From Verrucomicrobiales bacterium (GTDB lineage Bacteria > Verrucomicrobiota > Verrucomicrobiia > Verrucomicrobiales > V1-33): DNA of 37,427 nucleotides. A program made the position numbers and the translations under genes. Location: NCBI GenBank assembly GCA_018003315.1, contig JAGNEJ010000044.1, positions 1 to 37,427 on the forward strand. Reading direction: 5' to 3'. Each line of letters starts with the position of its first letter. Within the stretch, counting starts at the first letter, position 1. The notes below the pieces were generated by a model. The model was not told the DNA's origin. It saw only the letters and a program-made list of their open reading frames with translations, and made no database searches. Shown in pieces: positions 15,851-28,400 of the stretch.

Positions 15851-17656
15851 ATGGAGATTGCCAGCATTGAAAGCGCCATCGTGCGCGAGAATCCGCTCGC
15901 CTGGTTCGAGCTGCATGGGACGATCCTCGACAAGATGCGGCGCACGCTGTCCGGCCGGGCCGGTGACATCAAGGCGAACAAGATGCAGTTGGAGATCGGC
16001 GAGATCATTGCGCTTTGCTCGGAGCGGAAAATCCCGGCCCGGATTGTCACACTGAAAGGGAGGCAGGAGGGGAGTTCCACAATCGCAGTGGCGGCGATTT
16101 ATCACAAAATGCGGGCGGAAACGTGCAAGGCCTGCGTCATCGGTGACGAATACGAGAAGAGCGTGAAGAATCTCGTATCCATGCTGGAGACATACAGCGA
16201 CGGGGATGCCTTCGGCTGGGGGAACGGCTACAACAAACCGTCCAAGAAATTCGACCATGGGTCGGAACTCATCACGGAGACGGCGAACGACCCCCGAGCC
16301 GGAGCATCGGGGACACTGCAAGCCGTCCTCGCGACGGAAGTTGCGCACTGGAAAGAGACGGGCGTCATTTCCGCGAAGGCGACGTTCGCGGCCCTGCTGA
16401 ATTGCGTTCCCGAGCAGGCCGGGACGCTCATCATCGTCGAAAGCACGCCAAACGGGACCGGTGGTGTTTATCATGAAACCTACACCGGCGCCATCAGCAT
16501 TGCGGACTACAAAGCCGGCCGCATCCCGAAGAACTGGAACGGATTCTTCAAGGTTTTCTACCCGTGGCACGAGCATCCTGAATACCGGTCGGCAGTGACC
16601 GATGCGGAGCGGGATGAGATCATGACGAGCCTGCAGGATCGGGAAGTTGAACTCATTGCGCAGGGATTGACCGTCGAACACTTGGCGTGGCGTCGGAAAA
16701 TCCTGGCTTCCCCCCGGTTCGCCGGTGATGAAGATTTGTTTGAGCAGGAATACCCGGCCGATGAGGTTCGTTGCTTCCTGCTGTCCGGGCGGAGGGCATT
16801 TCACTTGAACAAGGTCCAGATTCTCAAGCGCCAGGCTGAGACAGCGCCGAATCCCGAATATTGCACGATGCGATGGACGAATTCTGAGGAAACCCAGGCT
16901 GAATTGCAGCTCTGCAGCGATGATGACGCCTGCGTGAAGGTTTTCGAACGACGGCGGGCCGGGTGCCGCTATTCACTGCCGGTGGATCCCATGACCGGAG
17001 CCAGCCAGACAACAGGACTCGACCCCGACAATCACGGCGCGGGAATCATGCGGGTTGGATACGTGGACGGAGAGGGCAAGTGGCATCCGCCTGCACTGGT
17101 GGCGCGGCTGGCGGATTGCTACGCAGAGAAGCGGGAACGCAGCGGGAAGGCCGTCTGCCGATGGGACATTGATGTTCTGGAAATGCGCGTGGCGCAGCTC
17201 GCCCGGGTTTACGGCAACTGCCCAATAATCCCCGAAATCAACATGGACCGCGGGTTGATCGAATTGATGAAGCGCCGCGGCGGGCTCGAAATTTACCGGC
17301 GCAAAATCTTCAACAGAGTTGAGCAAAAGGACACCGATGCGTTCGGCTGGAAGACGGACATTGCCACCCGCGGGCCGTTATTGGAAGCCTTGAACCGTGC
17401 CATTCGCATGGTGGGGGAATTCGGCGACGGCATTGCGATTTTCGACCTGCCGGTCATCAAGGAGCTGGAAACATGCATCGTGAAGCCGAATGGCCGAATC
17501 GAAGCGATGACTGGAGCCCATGACGATCAGGTTCTCATGCTGGCTATCGGACTGGTCACCCAGGAATGCGCCAAAACCTACTGGCCACCGCGTCGCAAGC
17601 AACGATGGGACGATGACCCGTCCGCGACGGATGCGGAGAGCAGCACCTACGCTTGA
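15851..17656 (+). CDS. terL: phage terminase large subunit
   Basis: TerL is the ATP-driven motor and nuclease that packages phage DNA into proheads. This 601-residue protein has a Walker A-like loop RQEGSST (residues 71-77), a Walker B with catalytic Glu in LATEVAHW, the ATPase coupling motif IIVESTPNGTGG, and C-terminal nuclease motifs in TTGLDPDNHG and GAHDDQVLMLAIG. Length and motif order fit a complete large terminase. ATG 15851 begins eight bases after the CAT tRNA and has no clear ribosome-binding site. A small terminase subunit is not visible. The gene is convergent with the giant gene, with only four bases between stop codons. Confidence 0.88.
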   Translation: MEIASIESAIVRENPLAWFELHGTILDKMRRTLSGRAGDIKANKMQLEIGEIIALCSERKIPARIVTLKGRQEGSSTIAVAAIYHKMRAETCKACVIGDEYEKSVKNLVSMLETYSDGDAFGWGNGYNKPSKKFDHGSELITETANDPRAGASGTLQAVLATEVAHWKETGVISAKATFAALLNCVPEQAGTLIIVESTPNGTGGVYHETYTGAISIADYKAGRIPKNWNGFFKVFYPWHEHPEYRSAVTDAERDEIMTSLQDREVELIAQGLTVEHLAWRRKILASPRFAGDEDLFEQEYPADEVRCFLLSGRRAFHLNKVQILKRQAETAPNPEYCTMRWTNSEETQAELQLCSDDDACVKVFERRRAGCRYSLPVDPMTGASQTTGLDPDNHGAGIMRVGYVDGEGKWHPPALVARLADCYAEKRERSGKAVCRWDIDVLEMRVAQLARVYGNCPIIPEINMDRGLIELMKRRGGLEIYRRKIFNRVEQKDTDAFGWKTDIATRGPLLEALNRAIRMVGEFGDGIAIFDLPVIKELETCIVKPNGRIEAMTGAHDDQVLMLAIGLVTQECAKTYWPPRRKQRWDDDPSATDAESSTYA

Positions 17657-17675
17657 GGTATCATTTGATAACCTC
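17655..17675. terminator. hairpin between convergent stop codons
   Basis: GAGGTATCA and TGATAACCTC pair around a short loop with one bulged base, spanning the four-base gap between terL and the giant gene. There is no T run on either side, so if it terminates transcription it does so weakly or with Rho. Confidence 0.3.
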
Positions 17676-19490
17676 ACCGAGCAGCTCCGGTGCCCGTTTG
17701 CGCAAATCCTGGCGGGCTTTTTCGCGGGCATCCTCGAAAATCCGCCGGATGCGATTGATGCCTGCCTCGGTAGCCGGCATGTCCATTCCTTCCATTGCCT
17801 CTTTCGCCAGGGTAGCTGAACGAACTTGCAGCGCGTGGAATGCATTTTTGTTCAGCTTGATCCGCACGGCCGGAGTGTCTCCCTGCTTCGGTGTGTAGGT
17901 CAACACATCATCGGGAGCCTCCGGTCCCCATGCTTTTTCGGGATTCTCCCGGTTGTATTTCCGCAGCGTCTTGTCCAGATCGCTGATGGGAGCCACAGGA
18001 GGAACCGGCGGAAAAAGGATGCGGGAGGCGGCATTCCCGCCCTTGGTTTTGTCCTCGCCCGTGGCAGGATCGACTTTCGGAGCGCCGCCGGCCGGCACAG
18101 GGAAAGCGGGATACCACCAATCGGACGACGCATATTCCCGCGGCGTTTCATCGATGTTGCGCAGCGGCTGGCGGATGATGTTCGGCACGATGGCCTTGAG
18201 CAGGAAATCTTTCATCTTGCTGTCCCATTTTCCCGGCCGCTCCACGGCATCGACAAGGTTCGCCAGCCCGTCGAGGAAGGTTTTGTTGAGCGTCTGCGCC
18301 CGAATCGAGTCGATGACCGTCGCCGCCCGTTTCCCGGAGTCGCCGCCCCCTTTGCCGGTCCGAATCATGTCCGTTGTGGTGCCGAGAATTGTAGCCAGCG
18401 GCTCGATGCGCCCGTAATTGACGCGCAACGGCCCGATCTTGAGGACGTAGCTGCCCCCGAGCGACCGCTCCTGCAAGGCCCGCTGCCCGGATTCTTTTGG
18501 TGGGCTTCCGGTGATGAGCAGCCATTTTTTATCATCATCGTCATCGCCCTCCATTGCTCCGTAGAACATGGCCATGGCAATCCATGCGAGCGTTTGCTCC
18601 GCCAGCCACCGGATCATTTGCGGCGGCGCGGCCGTCGTGATCCCGTCGGCTCCCATCTTGGCCAGCCCGTGTTTTCCGAGGTGCCACGCCAAATTGAGCG
18701 CACCGACGGGGCTTTTTCGGATGCCGGTGCGGAAAATGTTGTAGGGCGTGCGGATGAAAGGGAAGATGAACTGGAGGATTCGGCTGCTGTTTCTCAGCCT
18801 TTGGAAGTCCTTCACTAGTTGCGGCAAATCCTCCTGGAATGTCAATTCACGAGCCTTCTGGACAGCCAGTTGCCACGCCTGGCTGCCGGGAGTGTTCACC
18901 AGTTCGTTGATGCGCAGTTGCAGCGGCTCGCCGTTGAGCCCTTCCTTCTTCGCGATCCGGTAGGCTTGCGCCGCGGCTTCCATTGTGCCGATCTGCCCCT
19001 TGAAAAATGCGTCCATTGCCATGAGAGCCCGCCCAGGCACGCGAATGACGCGGCCCTTGGCTCCCTTGATGGCTGGCTTGTGGCCTTCCCCCTGCGGACC
19101 CGTCTCGAAAAGGTTCATCTGTTTGTCCATCACGTCGGACATGAACCAATCGGTTTCCGAGCGCCACGTTTTCGCCATGAGCCTTGCCGCTCTCGCTGCG
19201 CCCGGAGTCAGCGCACGGGCGATGTATTTCATTTCGCCGAAAGTTGCCGCATCTTCATTGCGGAAGACCAAATTGAGCAGAGCATCCATCCCACGTTGGA
19301 CTGTGAATTCCCACACGCCGGAGGCAGTGTTTCCGATGATGTTGACCGCCTGCGTTGTCGGACCTGAAAGAATGTTGTTGATCCAAAATTCCTGGAGCGC
19401 ATCCATTCCGGAGCTGACCGCAGCCGCGGCGGTGCGGGACAGCCCGACGGCATCTTCCGGGTTGCCCATGTCGGCACCGCGAAGAACGGA
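17661..19490 (-). other. giant protein domain: LPD38-like C-terminal region
   Basis: Residues about 5980-6588 match the C-terminal region found in many polyvalent phage proteins: FWINNILSGPTTQAVNIIGN, a helical stretch with hydrophobic segments, FIFPFIRTPYNIFRTGIRKS, a probable membrane-interacting helix (LAWIAMAMFYGAM), and the compact GGSYVLKIGPLRVNYGRIEP. A virion or membrane role during DNA entry is often supposed. No catalytic motif is visible. Confidence 0.65.
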
Positions 19491-22400
19491 CACGTCCCGC
19501 GCCGGAAGTTCCGACCACAAAAGCTGCTGGCCTCCCCGCGTCGGCCTGCCCATCGGCCGGTCAGGCGACGGTTCTGCAGGTGGGAAAAGCCCCGGTTGCC
19601 GGCCGGCTGTCGGCGGTCCCATCGGGCGATCAGGAGTCTGCCGCGGCGGGAAGAGTGGCTGCTGGTAGCCTGCCGTTGGCCTTCCCATCGGGCGGTCGGG
19701 AGATTCCACCGCTGACACCGGCGGGGGAACGAAAATGCGCTGCTTCGGGCGGCGGACGGTTTTGCGCTTGCCCTGTTGCGCATCCGGGAAGAATCCCATG
19801 CGCCGGGTCAATTTCTCCAGCTCCGCCTCCAGTTCAGCCGGTGACAGATTGGCCAGCGCCGCGAAATCCACATCGATCATTTCCTCACCCTGCGTCGAAA
19901 GTGACCGGTTCGCCTCCCTCGCAAGCTGAACCCGCCGCATCAAATCTGCCCTGATTCGCGCCACGACATCGGCCTTGATTGTCTGTACTTGATCGACCGT
20001 CAATCCTGTTACCTTTGCGATTTCCTTGAACGATTTCTCCGCTCCCTGGAGCAATTCCACCGCCCGTTTCTGCGCCAAGGACAAATGCGCTACGCTTCGC
20101 TGGACAAAGATGGATTTTTTCAAATTTACTTCCGTGTCACCGTTGAAGATGTCGTCAAGCGTAATGCCCATGCGACTGAATGCGGCTTCGATTTTGGCCA
20201 GCCGTCCGGTGCGGTCCGCTTCGAGAATGGCCTGCTTTTCCTGTGTGGTGGCGGCTTCTTCCATTTTTTTGCGGATAGCGGCTGGTGGCGTCAGGATCGA
20301 CTTCACCAGAAACTCCCGGTGGCGCTCAGACGGAGTCTTGAATGGATCGCGCCGGGCGGCGAATCCGCGAGCCTGCGTGGTGCCTGCCTCGCGGTAAGCC
20401 CACACGATTGCCTGCAATTTGCGCTGCCGGTCCGGAGTGAGGGGGAGGCGGGATTCCCGCTCCACCAGGATTTGCGCCACACGGGTCCAGACGGCATCGA
20501 GCTGAACGCCGCCGAGATCCATTGCATAATTGACCACATGCCGCATCGCCCCGTCGTAGTCGGTCTCGACAATGGCCCTGGCTTGCCGGTCCCAATCCTC
20601 GAATGTCTGTGGCGTCGCCGTGGCCTGCCGGTAGGCATCCATGCCGAGAATTACGGGATCGGCAGGAGTATCGATGCCGGCTCCGAATGCCAGGTCCGGA
20701 CGACCGACGGTGCGCCAGGGGGATTTTTCGCCGCCCGCCTCATCAGTGATGGCATCCAGCGCGGCGAGGTCCACGCCGGACTTTTTCAGCAGTTCCTCGA
20801 AGGTGTCCGGCTGGGTGTAGAGGCTTCGGGGCGGCAAGGCTGGGTAGTCTGGCCGTTGCTCTGGCACGTTCCCCACATCCCCCAAATGTCCCCGTCGCTG
20901 AAATTCCCGGTGCGTTCGTAGCCAAAGAGCAACCCATGATGCGCGGTCAGCAGTTGCCTTGCCAATGCGAACGTGCATCCGTTGCGCTTTTGTAGTCTCT
21001 TGCTCATCCGAAGGCGCAACGGCCATCTCGCTTTCGATGGCATCACCTGCACCGTGAGTTCCGGGAACCTTGCGTCCATACGGATTGATACCCGAATTCA
21101 CCAACCGCTGCAATGTCATTTTGGCTTCGTTGTAGGCCAATTCTCCGATGGTGAAGGCGAGCCGAGGATCGGCCTCCCCCTCTCCGCCGACGAATCCAAG
21201 CCGCACCTGCCGGTGGGGATGCAGATGCCGCACCGTTTTGTGCCGCAGCGCGCTGGAAATCATCTGGCTGACGCGCCGGAAAATGCCATCGTCCGTGTAT
21301 TTGTAATCCGGAACGGATCGTTTCCCGTTATTGAGCATCCAGGTGTAGGCCGCCTGATAAATCGCGGACGTTTGGAATGGCTCCAAATTCCCGGTGTAGT
21401 AGCTGTTGATGCGGACATCCTTCCGGTCAGTGTCCAGCAGCATCACCTTCCCCTTCACTCCGGGAAGGGAAATTTCGATGCTGCCGGTTTTTTGATGAAG
21501 GTGGTTGTTGTAGTAGTTCGGTATTACTTCGATTTCCGCCGTCGGCAGGCCGAAGTCCCGCAAGACCTGCGCCAAGTCCGTTGAGTTTGAATCCTTGTAG
21601 CGGAACATGCCGGGTTTCCCACTTTCACCAAGCATGGCGCGTCCCAAGGCTTCCTTCTGACTGGCGTCCAGCGGGGATTCCAATTCAGCCAGCAGGGACT
21701 GAGGGGTTTCGGATGCCTGCGTGCGGAGAATGCTTGGCTCATCCGGCCCGTATTCCCCGCTGTTCTCGGTGGCGGATTTGATCTGGGTGGGATGAAAAAC
21801 AACCCAACTTTGGTGTTCGTAAATCCCTTCTCCCTTCGCCTCCAACAGCGGGCTGTCCTCGTCTACCGTCAACCAGTCATCGTAGGCCATCACTCCATCA
21901 TGTCCCGCTTCTTCAATGGCTTGTGTCACTTTCTTGCCGCCTTCTTGTATCCATGCCCATGAAAACCTAGTGTCCGCCCCCAATGAATCAGATATGGCGT
22001 CGGAGTCCAATCCCTGGGATTCAAGCACATCAATAATATCTTCCGCGCCGTGCGCCTCAAGCGGGGCGGTGATGCGAGCGAATAACGGCATGATTGTTTT
22101 TTCGTTGTAACCAGCGTAGTGCTCGGCAACCAACGGATCGTCTGTGAGCCATACCTGCCTGGTAGCCACATCAAAAACTGAGACTCTGGCCGTCCCGTGG
22201 TAAACCACCATCGGCTCGCCGTTTTCGTCCACGACTTTGGAGATGCCGGTGGGGTTGACGGATTGCCACCATTGGCGTAGTTTATCTTTGGAAAGGCTGT
22301 CTGGCCCTGCATTGAAAGCGGGTGTCTGGATGGCCTTTTCCGTTGTAACGGTTGAATCGTCAAAAAAATCAAGGACGGACCTGCCCCCTCGCTCCTCACG

Positions 22401-25400
22401 CACCACCAGTTTAACGTAAACTGCTTCTCCATCCAATACTGCCCGCGCAGCGTAAAAATGCCAGGCAAGAACATCTGCGTTTTTCCGGTCGTCTGATTCA
22501 GTTCTGATCAGGATGGCTCGCTCCATGAGTGTTTTCAGCCCCGGAATGATTCTGAGGGTGCGGGAATCCGCGCTGTGCGACCGCAATTTCCGAAATCCAG
22601 ACATCACAAATTGAATGGTTCGTCCGCGGTTTACGGCCTGTCCGAGCGTCCGGTAAATGCTTCTTGCGTTGTTTTGGAACCCAACATCAGCAGCATTTCC
22701 AAGCGGGGAGGAATCAACCGCAATGGCAGGCATGGAATCAAGCGCATTCCTTTTTTCCATTGCCTCCCAATCTCCGAACCAATCCTTGAACCGCTTGGTG
22801 CGGACCTGCACCCACTGCCGCGCAGTGAGGTTTGTAGGCTTTCCGTTGGGTGCCAGGAGCCAGGTTCCGTCGGCCTTTGTCCGCCGCTCGATCTCGGCCA
22901 TCTCGTCACGCGCACCTTGTGTAAAAAGTGCCCGCTGGTCCAAGTCTGAAACAGCGAACATTTGGTTGTTCAGGCCATTCATTGCAACCCTCATGGCTTG
23001 CAGAAGCCGGGCTGCCGCCCTGTCGTAGTCGCGCCGGTGGCTGTCGTAGCCCTCCCTGTAAATGGGCGGCGACGTGAATGCGTTCCCGCCGGAGAGAAGG
23101 ACATTGCGCCCGTGGATGAGCGCATCGAGCAACCAGGTCACCGCCGGTTCGTAACTTGTCAGCGGAGGCTCGTCCAAGACCCTCTGGCGTTCGCGCTCCA
23201 ATCTGGCCGACGCGATGGATCGTTCTCTCAAGGCGGCATTCTCCCACTGCACGAATTTATTGCGAATCTCGGAGATGCTTTGCGTGAACAGCATCGGACG
23301 GCCCAAATCCTGGCCGACGTCCGTGCCAGCGTGGTTGCGGGAAAATTCTTCATCATCGGGAAGCGCCCATTGCCCAAGCGCTCGTTCCGACTCCCGAATG
23401 GCGGATTCGATCGTCAGCAGCGTCGTTTTTTGCCTGGGCGTCCGTTCATTTTCCGGGACGGAAAGAATGCGTTCCCGCATTTTCTTCGCGTTGCGCAGCC
23501 GGTTCTCGTGGGAAAATCCCTGAGTCGAAAGCGCACGCGGCTCCATCGGTGCCTCGCGGGGAGCGCCGGATGGCGCGGCCGTGCGCCGCCCAACAACCAC
23601 TTTTTCCCGGCCGCTCATCTTGTCCATCAGCTCATTCAGCTCCCGGACAACAGCCTCCATTTCCGCCGCCTGCTCAAAGGGCGCATCGAGCATTTTTTTC
23701 GCGGCCTCGATGCGCTGGTCTACCTTGGCCAGACGGCCTTCAATTTCGGCAAGCCGCTCCATTGCTTTTGCCAGGGATTTTTCCACGACCCCAACCAGAG
23801 TGTCGCCGCTCGTGATGGCTGCGGCTTGGTCTGCCATGAAAATGCCAATCTTGCCCGTCTCCGTCATCCACGATGCGCCGGTGCGCGGCAATTCCATCCC
23901 GAGGACTGACACCGGCCACAACATTACCACGTTGTCCGTTCCTCGACTCACTCTCGGCTTTCCGATGTCGATGGGAACTCCGTTGACGGTCACGACGCCA
24001 ACGGTCGGAAGGTTCGACGCGAGGGCTTGCCCGTCCTCGAACAGCTTCCACGATTGCTCCATCTTCTGATTGACCGTCTTCACCAGATCGGCCTTGGAAA
24101 TCTCTTTGCCGTTGAACTGCCATGTCCGTTCAATCTCACCAACACCGAGCGGCCCGATGGCGTTGACCAGCCGCTGGAGCAAAGGCTGGGCGCTGGACGA
24201 ATAATTTTTCTCACCTTGGGCGGTCAGGTGCATCACATACGCCAGCTCTTTCCCGTGCCGCCATGTAGCTTCCGCGCTATCCAACTCACGGAGCTTTTGC
24301 TGGAGCCGGAACAATTTCAAGCCGTCTTCACCAGTCAGAATAGCCTTCGTTTCGGCGGCAGAGAGCAGCGCCGCGTCGTCGTCGATTTCGCGTGCGGTCA
24401 ATTTGCCGCTCAGTGCTTCCTTCGTGATCCGCGCCTTGTCCTCCTGCTTCTGCCAGAGCGCGGCGTCTAGGGTTTCCCGCATCCCGTAGCGAATGAGCCG
24501 GACCGGGATTTTCAACTCACCGTGGATGTTCCCCTGCCGGTAAACCCGGCCTTCCCGCTGCTCGATTTCGGCTGGCGTCCACGGAACGTCCAGTTGGTGC
24601 GCGGCCTTCATCAGCCGCTGCATGTTGACGCCAGTCCCGAGCTTCTGCGTGCTGCCGATGATGACGCGGATGGAACCTTCGTTCACCCGGTTAAAAATTT
24701 CCTCGCGCTGTTTGTCGTTCTTGGCCTCCGCGATGAGGGCCACTTCGTCAGGCTTCATGCCGCCGGCAATCAGCTTGCGCCGGATTTCCTCATACACGTT
24801 GAATCCGGTCGCCGATTCATCATCATCTTCGCCGGCTTCCTCAGAATCAGCATCCTCATCTTCGTCCACTTCGACCCGGAAATCACCGCCAGCGAAGGCC
24901 CGCAGTGCATCCGTGGTGACAGAGCGAATCGAATCCGAAAAAATGACCTGCGTGCCGCTGTAATCCTTCGTTTCGTTGGCGATTTTGAGGACTTCTTCAA
25001 CCATCCGGTTCACCTTGCTGCCAGGCTCGTCGGGCGCCGACGGATCGACAAGTCGCAGGTCAATGGATGCGGCACGGGCAGCGCCGTAAAGCGTGAGCGG
25101 AACGTGGCTGAATTCCTTTTTCACCTTCGGGTCGGACTGGTCATAAAGATCCGACACCTGCCGGATGAACGCGGTGAACTGAGACACCCCAGGCGTAATC
25201 GGAATGTCGATCAGTTGAGGCCCGCCCCCGTCGATTTCGGGACGGTTTTTGACATCCATGTCGCCACCCAGCTTGATGTCGGCGATTTGGCCAAACGTGG
25301 CATTCCATTCAGGCAGGTTGGAGAACCGAGCCAGGCGGGTCACCCGCTTGTATTTGTTGCCCGCTCCGAGTTCATCCCGCGTCTCGATTTTGGCGAACGT

Positions 25401-28400
25401 GGTCACGAAGGAATCGAAGGACGAAACCGACTGATCCTTCAAGATGTCAGGAGCAATGAGGCGGATGGCATTCCATGTTTCACCAAGCGTGTTCGTGACC
25501 GGAGTTCCAGTCATGGTGAAGACATTCCCGCCGCGATTCAGCTTCTGGATCCACCGCGCACGAGTCATCAGTGCCGTCCCCCGCTTGCTGGCTCCCTTGT
25601 CGATGCCCATGACCTTTTTGATTTTGGACATGAACGGCAGCTTTTTATACAGGTGGGCTTCGTCCACGATCAGCGCATCGATGCCCATTTCCTGGAATGT
25701 CATCACGGTATCGACATTCTTCCGGTTCTTCAATTTCGCGATTTGCGCCCGGAGCTTCTCCAGCATTTTCACCCACTCCTTCACGGTGGGATCTTTTGAT
25801 TTCGAGCCGCCGCCTTCTTTGATGGCCTCAACCAATTCGTCGATGAGTTCCTGCAACGCCTCTTCTTCCGCGGCCGGATCATCAGGGATCCGGTCAAACG
25901 TCGAATGGGCCATGACAACGGCATCCCAATCTCCCGACGCGATGCGCCCGTAGAATTCCCGGCGGCTGTCTCCCTCCAGGTCTTCTTTCCGGGCTACCAA
26001 AATACGCGCCTGCGGTGCCATGCGGCCGATTTCCGCAGCGAATTGCTCCAGCGTGGCATTGTGGACCAGAATCAATGGCTTCTTGGCCAGTCCGAACCGG
26101 CGCAATTCCATGGCGATGGCCGTTCCGATCACCGTGTTGTGGGTGACGATGAAATCATCGGTCACATACAAATGGGACGGATGGGCCACGGAAATGCACT
26201 GCGCCAGCTTTTTCCCGACAGGCTCAACCGCCGTGATGTAGCGGCGCGGTGGGTATTTGGTTTTCGGCACCACAACGGACGCCTTGCGGGCCAGCCGGAA
26301 CGCTTCCGTGCCTTCGGGGAGGGAAATGGTCATGCTGTAAGCCGGCCGGCCCTGCTTTTTCTCCCCCAAATGGGTAAACGTAGGGTGTTTTACACGAATG
26401 GACGCGGTGCCGCCAAGGGATTGCACCAGGAATGCCATGTCGTCGGCAAGCCTGCGCGACGAAGTGCTGAAATGCAGGGATGTTCCGCGTTTGTCGGCCC
26501 ATCCGTCGGTATCCATGAGCCCTTGCAGGACGGCGAGCCGCACATCTGGACCGTTCCATTTGTAGCAGTCCGGAACAAACCGTTCGTGGCTGTGCGTCCC
26601 TTGCAGATTGAGCGCCCGCAGCGCATCGGTAACGGGATTTGGAGCACCCCGTGGCGTGGTGAATGTCCATTGATCGCATTTCCCGCCTGCGGCAACGCGG
26701 CGCATGGAAACGCCATCCGGCAATTCCGCTGCCACCTTGTCCGCAATTTCCTTGTCCGGCTTGGAAAATGACGGCGTGCCCTGCGTCAACGACCCGTCGC
26801 CAATCAGCACGCCCACGAAATACGGGCTCAATGGCACGGGCTGCAGCGCAAATTGCGCGGCCCCGACCATGGGAATGCTGTGATTTACCGCCTCCCGACC
26901 TCCCACATTGCGGCCGTGGAGGGTGTTGCGAATCTCATCAAGGGTTCGGACTTCCGGCTTGCCGCACTCCCACTGTTTGCCGAGCCGCTTCGCCTCCTGC
27001 GCCTTGCTGCGGGAATAGTAGGTATGGGTAAGCCAAAGGTGTTCGCCGCAGGTTTCGGTGGAAGCACCGTCACTCATCGACACACGGAAAATGTCCTTTT
27101 CGCCCTGCGGGAATACTCCGGTTACGGCAGTCGCGGAGCCGTCCCCGGCAATCACCTCATCGCCAACCTTGATTTCTCCCATGAGTTTCCAGCCCGTCGG
27201 CGTCAAAATCCTGGCGTCCAACGGCTGCGCTTTTCCTCCGCCGACCCCGTGTGCCACCAGCACCCGCCGATCACTGATTGCACGCCAGACGACATTCTTT
27301 TTCGATGGGTAAAGTTCAAACTCCTTGCTGACCCACGGCATGGTCAAATGCTGACCGTCGTAAACCCGCTTCACGAATCCGTTGTGCTTGTCATTGTAAG
27401 CCTTCGTGAGGTTCTCTTTGATTGAGTCCTGCGCTCCACGAGCCCACTTTTCGAAGCTCTCTTTCAGTTTTTCGATTGCGGCTTTCGCCGCCTCCGTTCC
27501 CGTTTTGTCAAAAACACGGCCCCCGCTTCCATCAGGGTCGGTGAATCGAGGGTAAGTAAGATTGAGCGCATTCAGCAGCGTCTTCCCGAGCGACATGCGG
27601 CTGGTCCCGGCGAGTGCCCCGCGGGCTCCGACACTGCGCTCCAGGACTTTCCAAGAGTCGGTAGAGCCCTCCCCCTTGGCCAGAACGTGAATGACCTTGA
27701 TGTCTGAATCATATTCATCACGCAGCCACCTGCTGATGATGTCCGGCGGAACCCATCCGGCACCGAGCCGGGGATACAGCCCCTCGAATGGAATCGGCGC
27801 CGGCTGCACTTTTTCCAGCTCCGAGACGTTTCGCATCAGCCGCTCATCGTTGCCGGCCGCAGCCTTGGCGGTAGCCAGCTTCTTGCGCACGTTGCCTGAA
27901 AGGTATAAGTCCCGTGGCTCAAACAGACCGGTTTCCGGGTCGTTGAAAACCGCGTCGTTCGTCCACAGTTCCTCCACCACATCATCAATCGACCGGGTCA
28001 TCCTGGCCGCAATCCACCGGGGATCAACGCGGCCCTTCCACGCCAGGCTCGCCACAATCCCATCGGCGACGGAGCTAATTTCGCCGGGCGGCTCGACTGG
28101 CGACAGCGCACGCCGCGTGAAAACCGAAGCCTTGCTGTAAGTCTGCTTCTCATTCTTGCCGAGCTTCTTGGCCTTGTCCGGGATTTCCAACCCAACCAGT
28201 TTGAAGAAGTCAGGATCGCCCGCGAGCTGCTTGGCGACCTTCCTCTCGTGGAAAATGCCGTGCCGTTTGACGAACCGGTCATATTCCTCGTTCAGCTTCC
28301 GGCGGGCCGACTCAATCTCAACATCCGTTGATTTTGGATTGCGCTCCAGCGCGTAAAGATTGTTCAGCGCGTCGCGTGCGCGGATGAAATCGAATCCGAT

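Noticed and set aside
19515..19703. Tandem repeats considered as a CRISPR array
   Set aside because: The three units are in frame in a coding sequence, adjacent without spacers, and are protein repeats.
24522..25799. 425-codon plus-strand frame opposite the helicase
   Set aside because: The opposite strand encodes a well-conserved SF2 helicase with DEAH and motif VI; the antisense product has no recognisable features, unlike the small nested frame at 30739.
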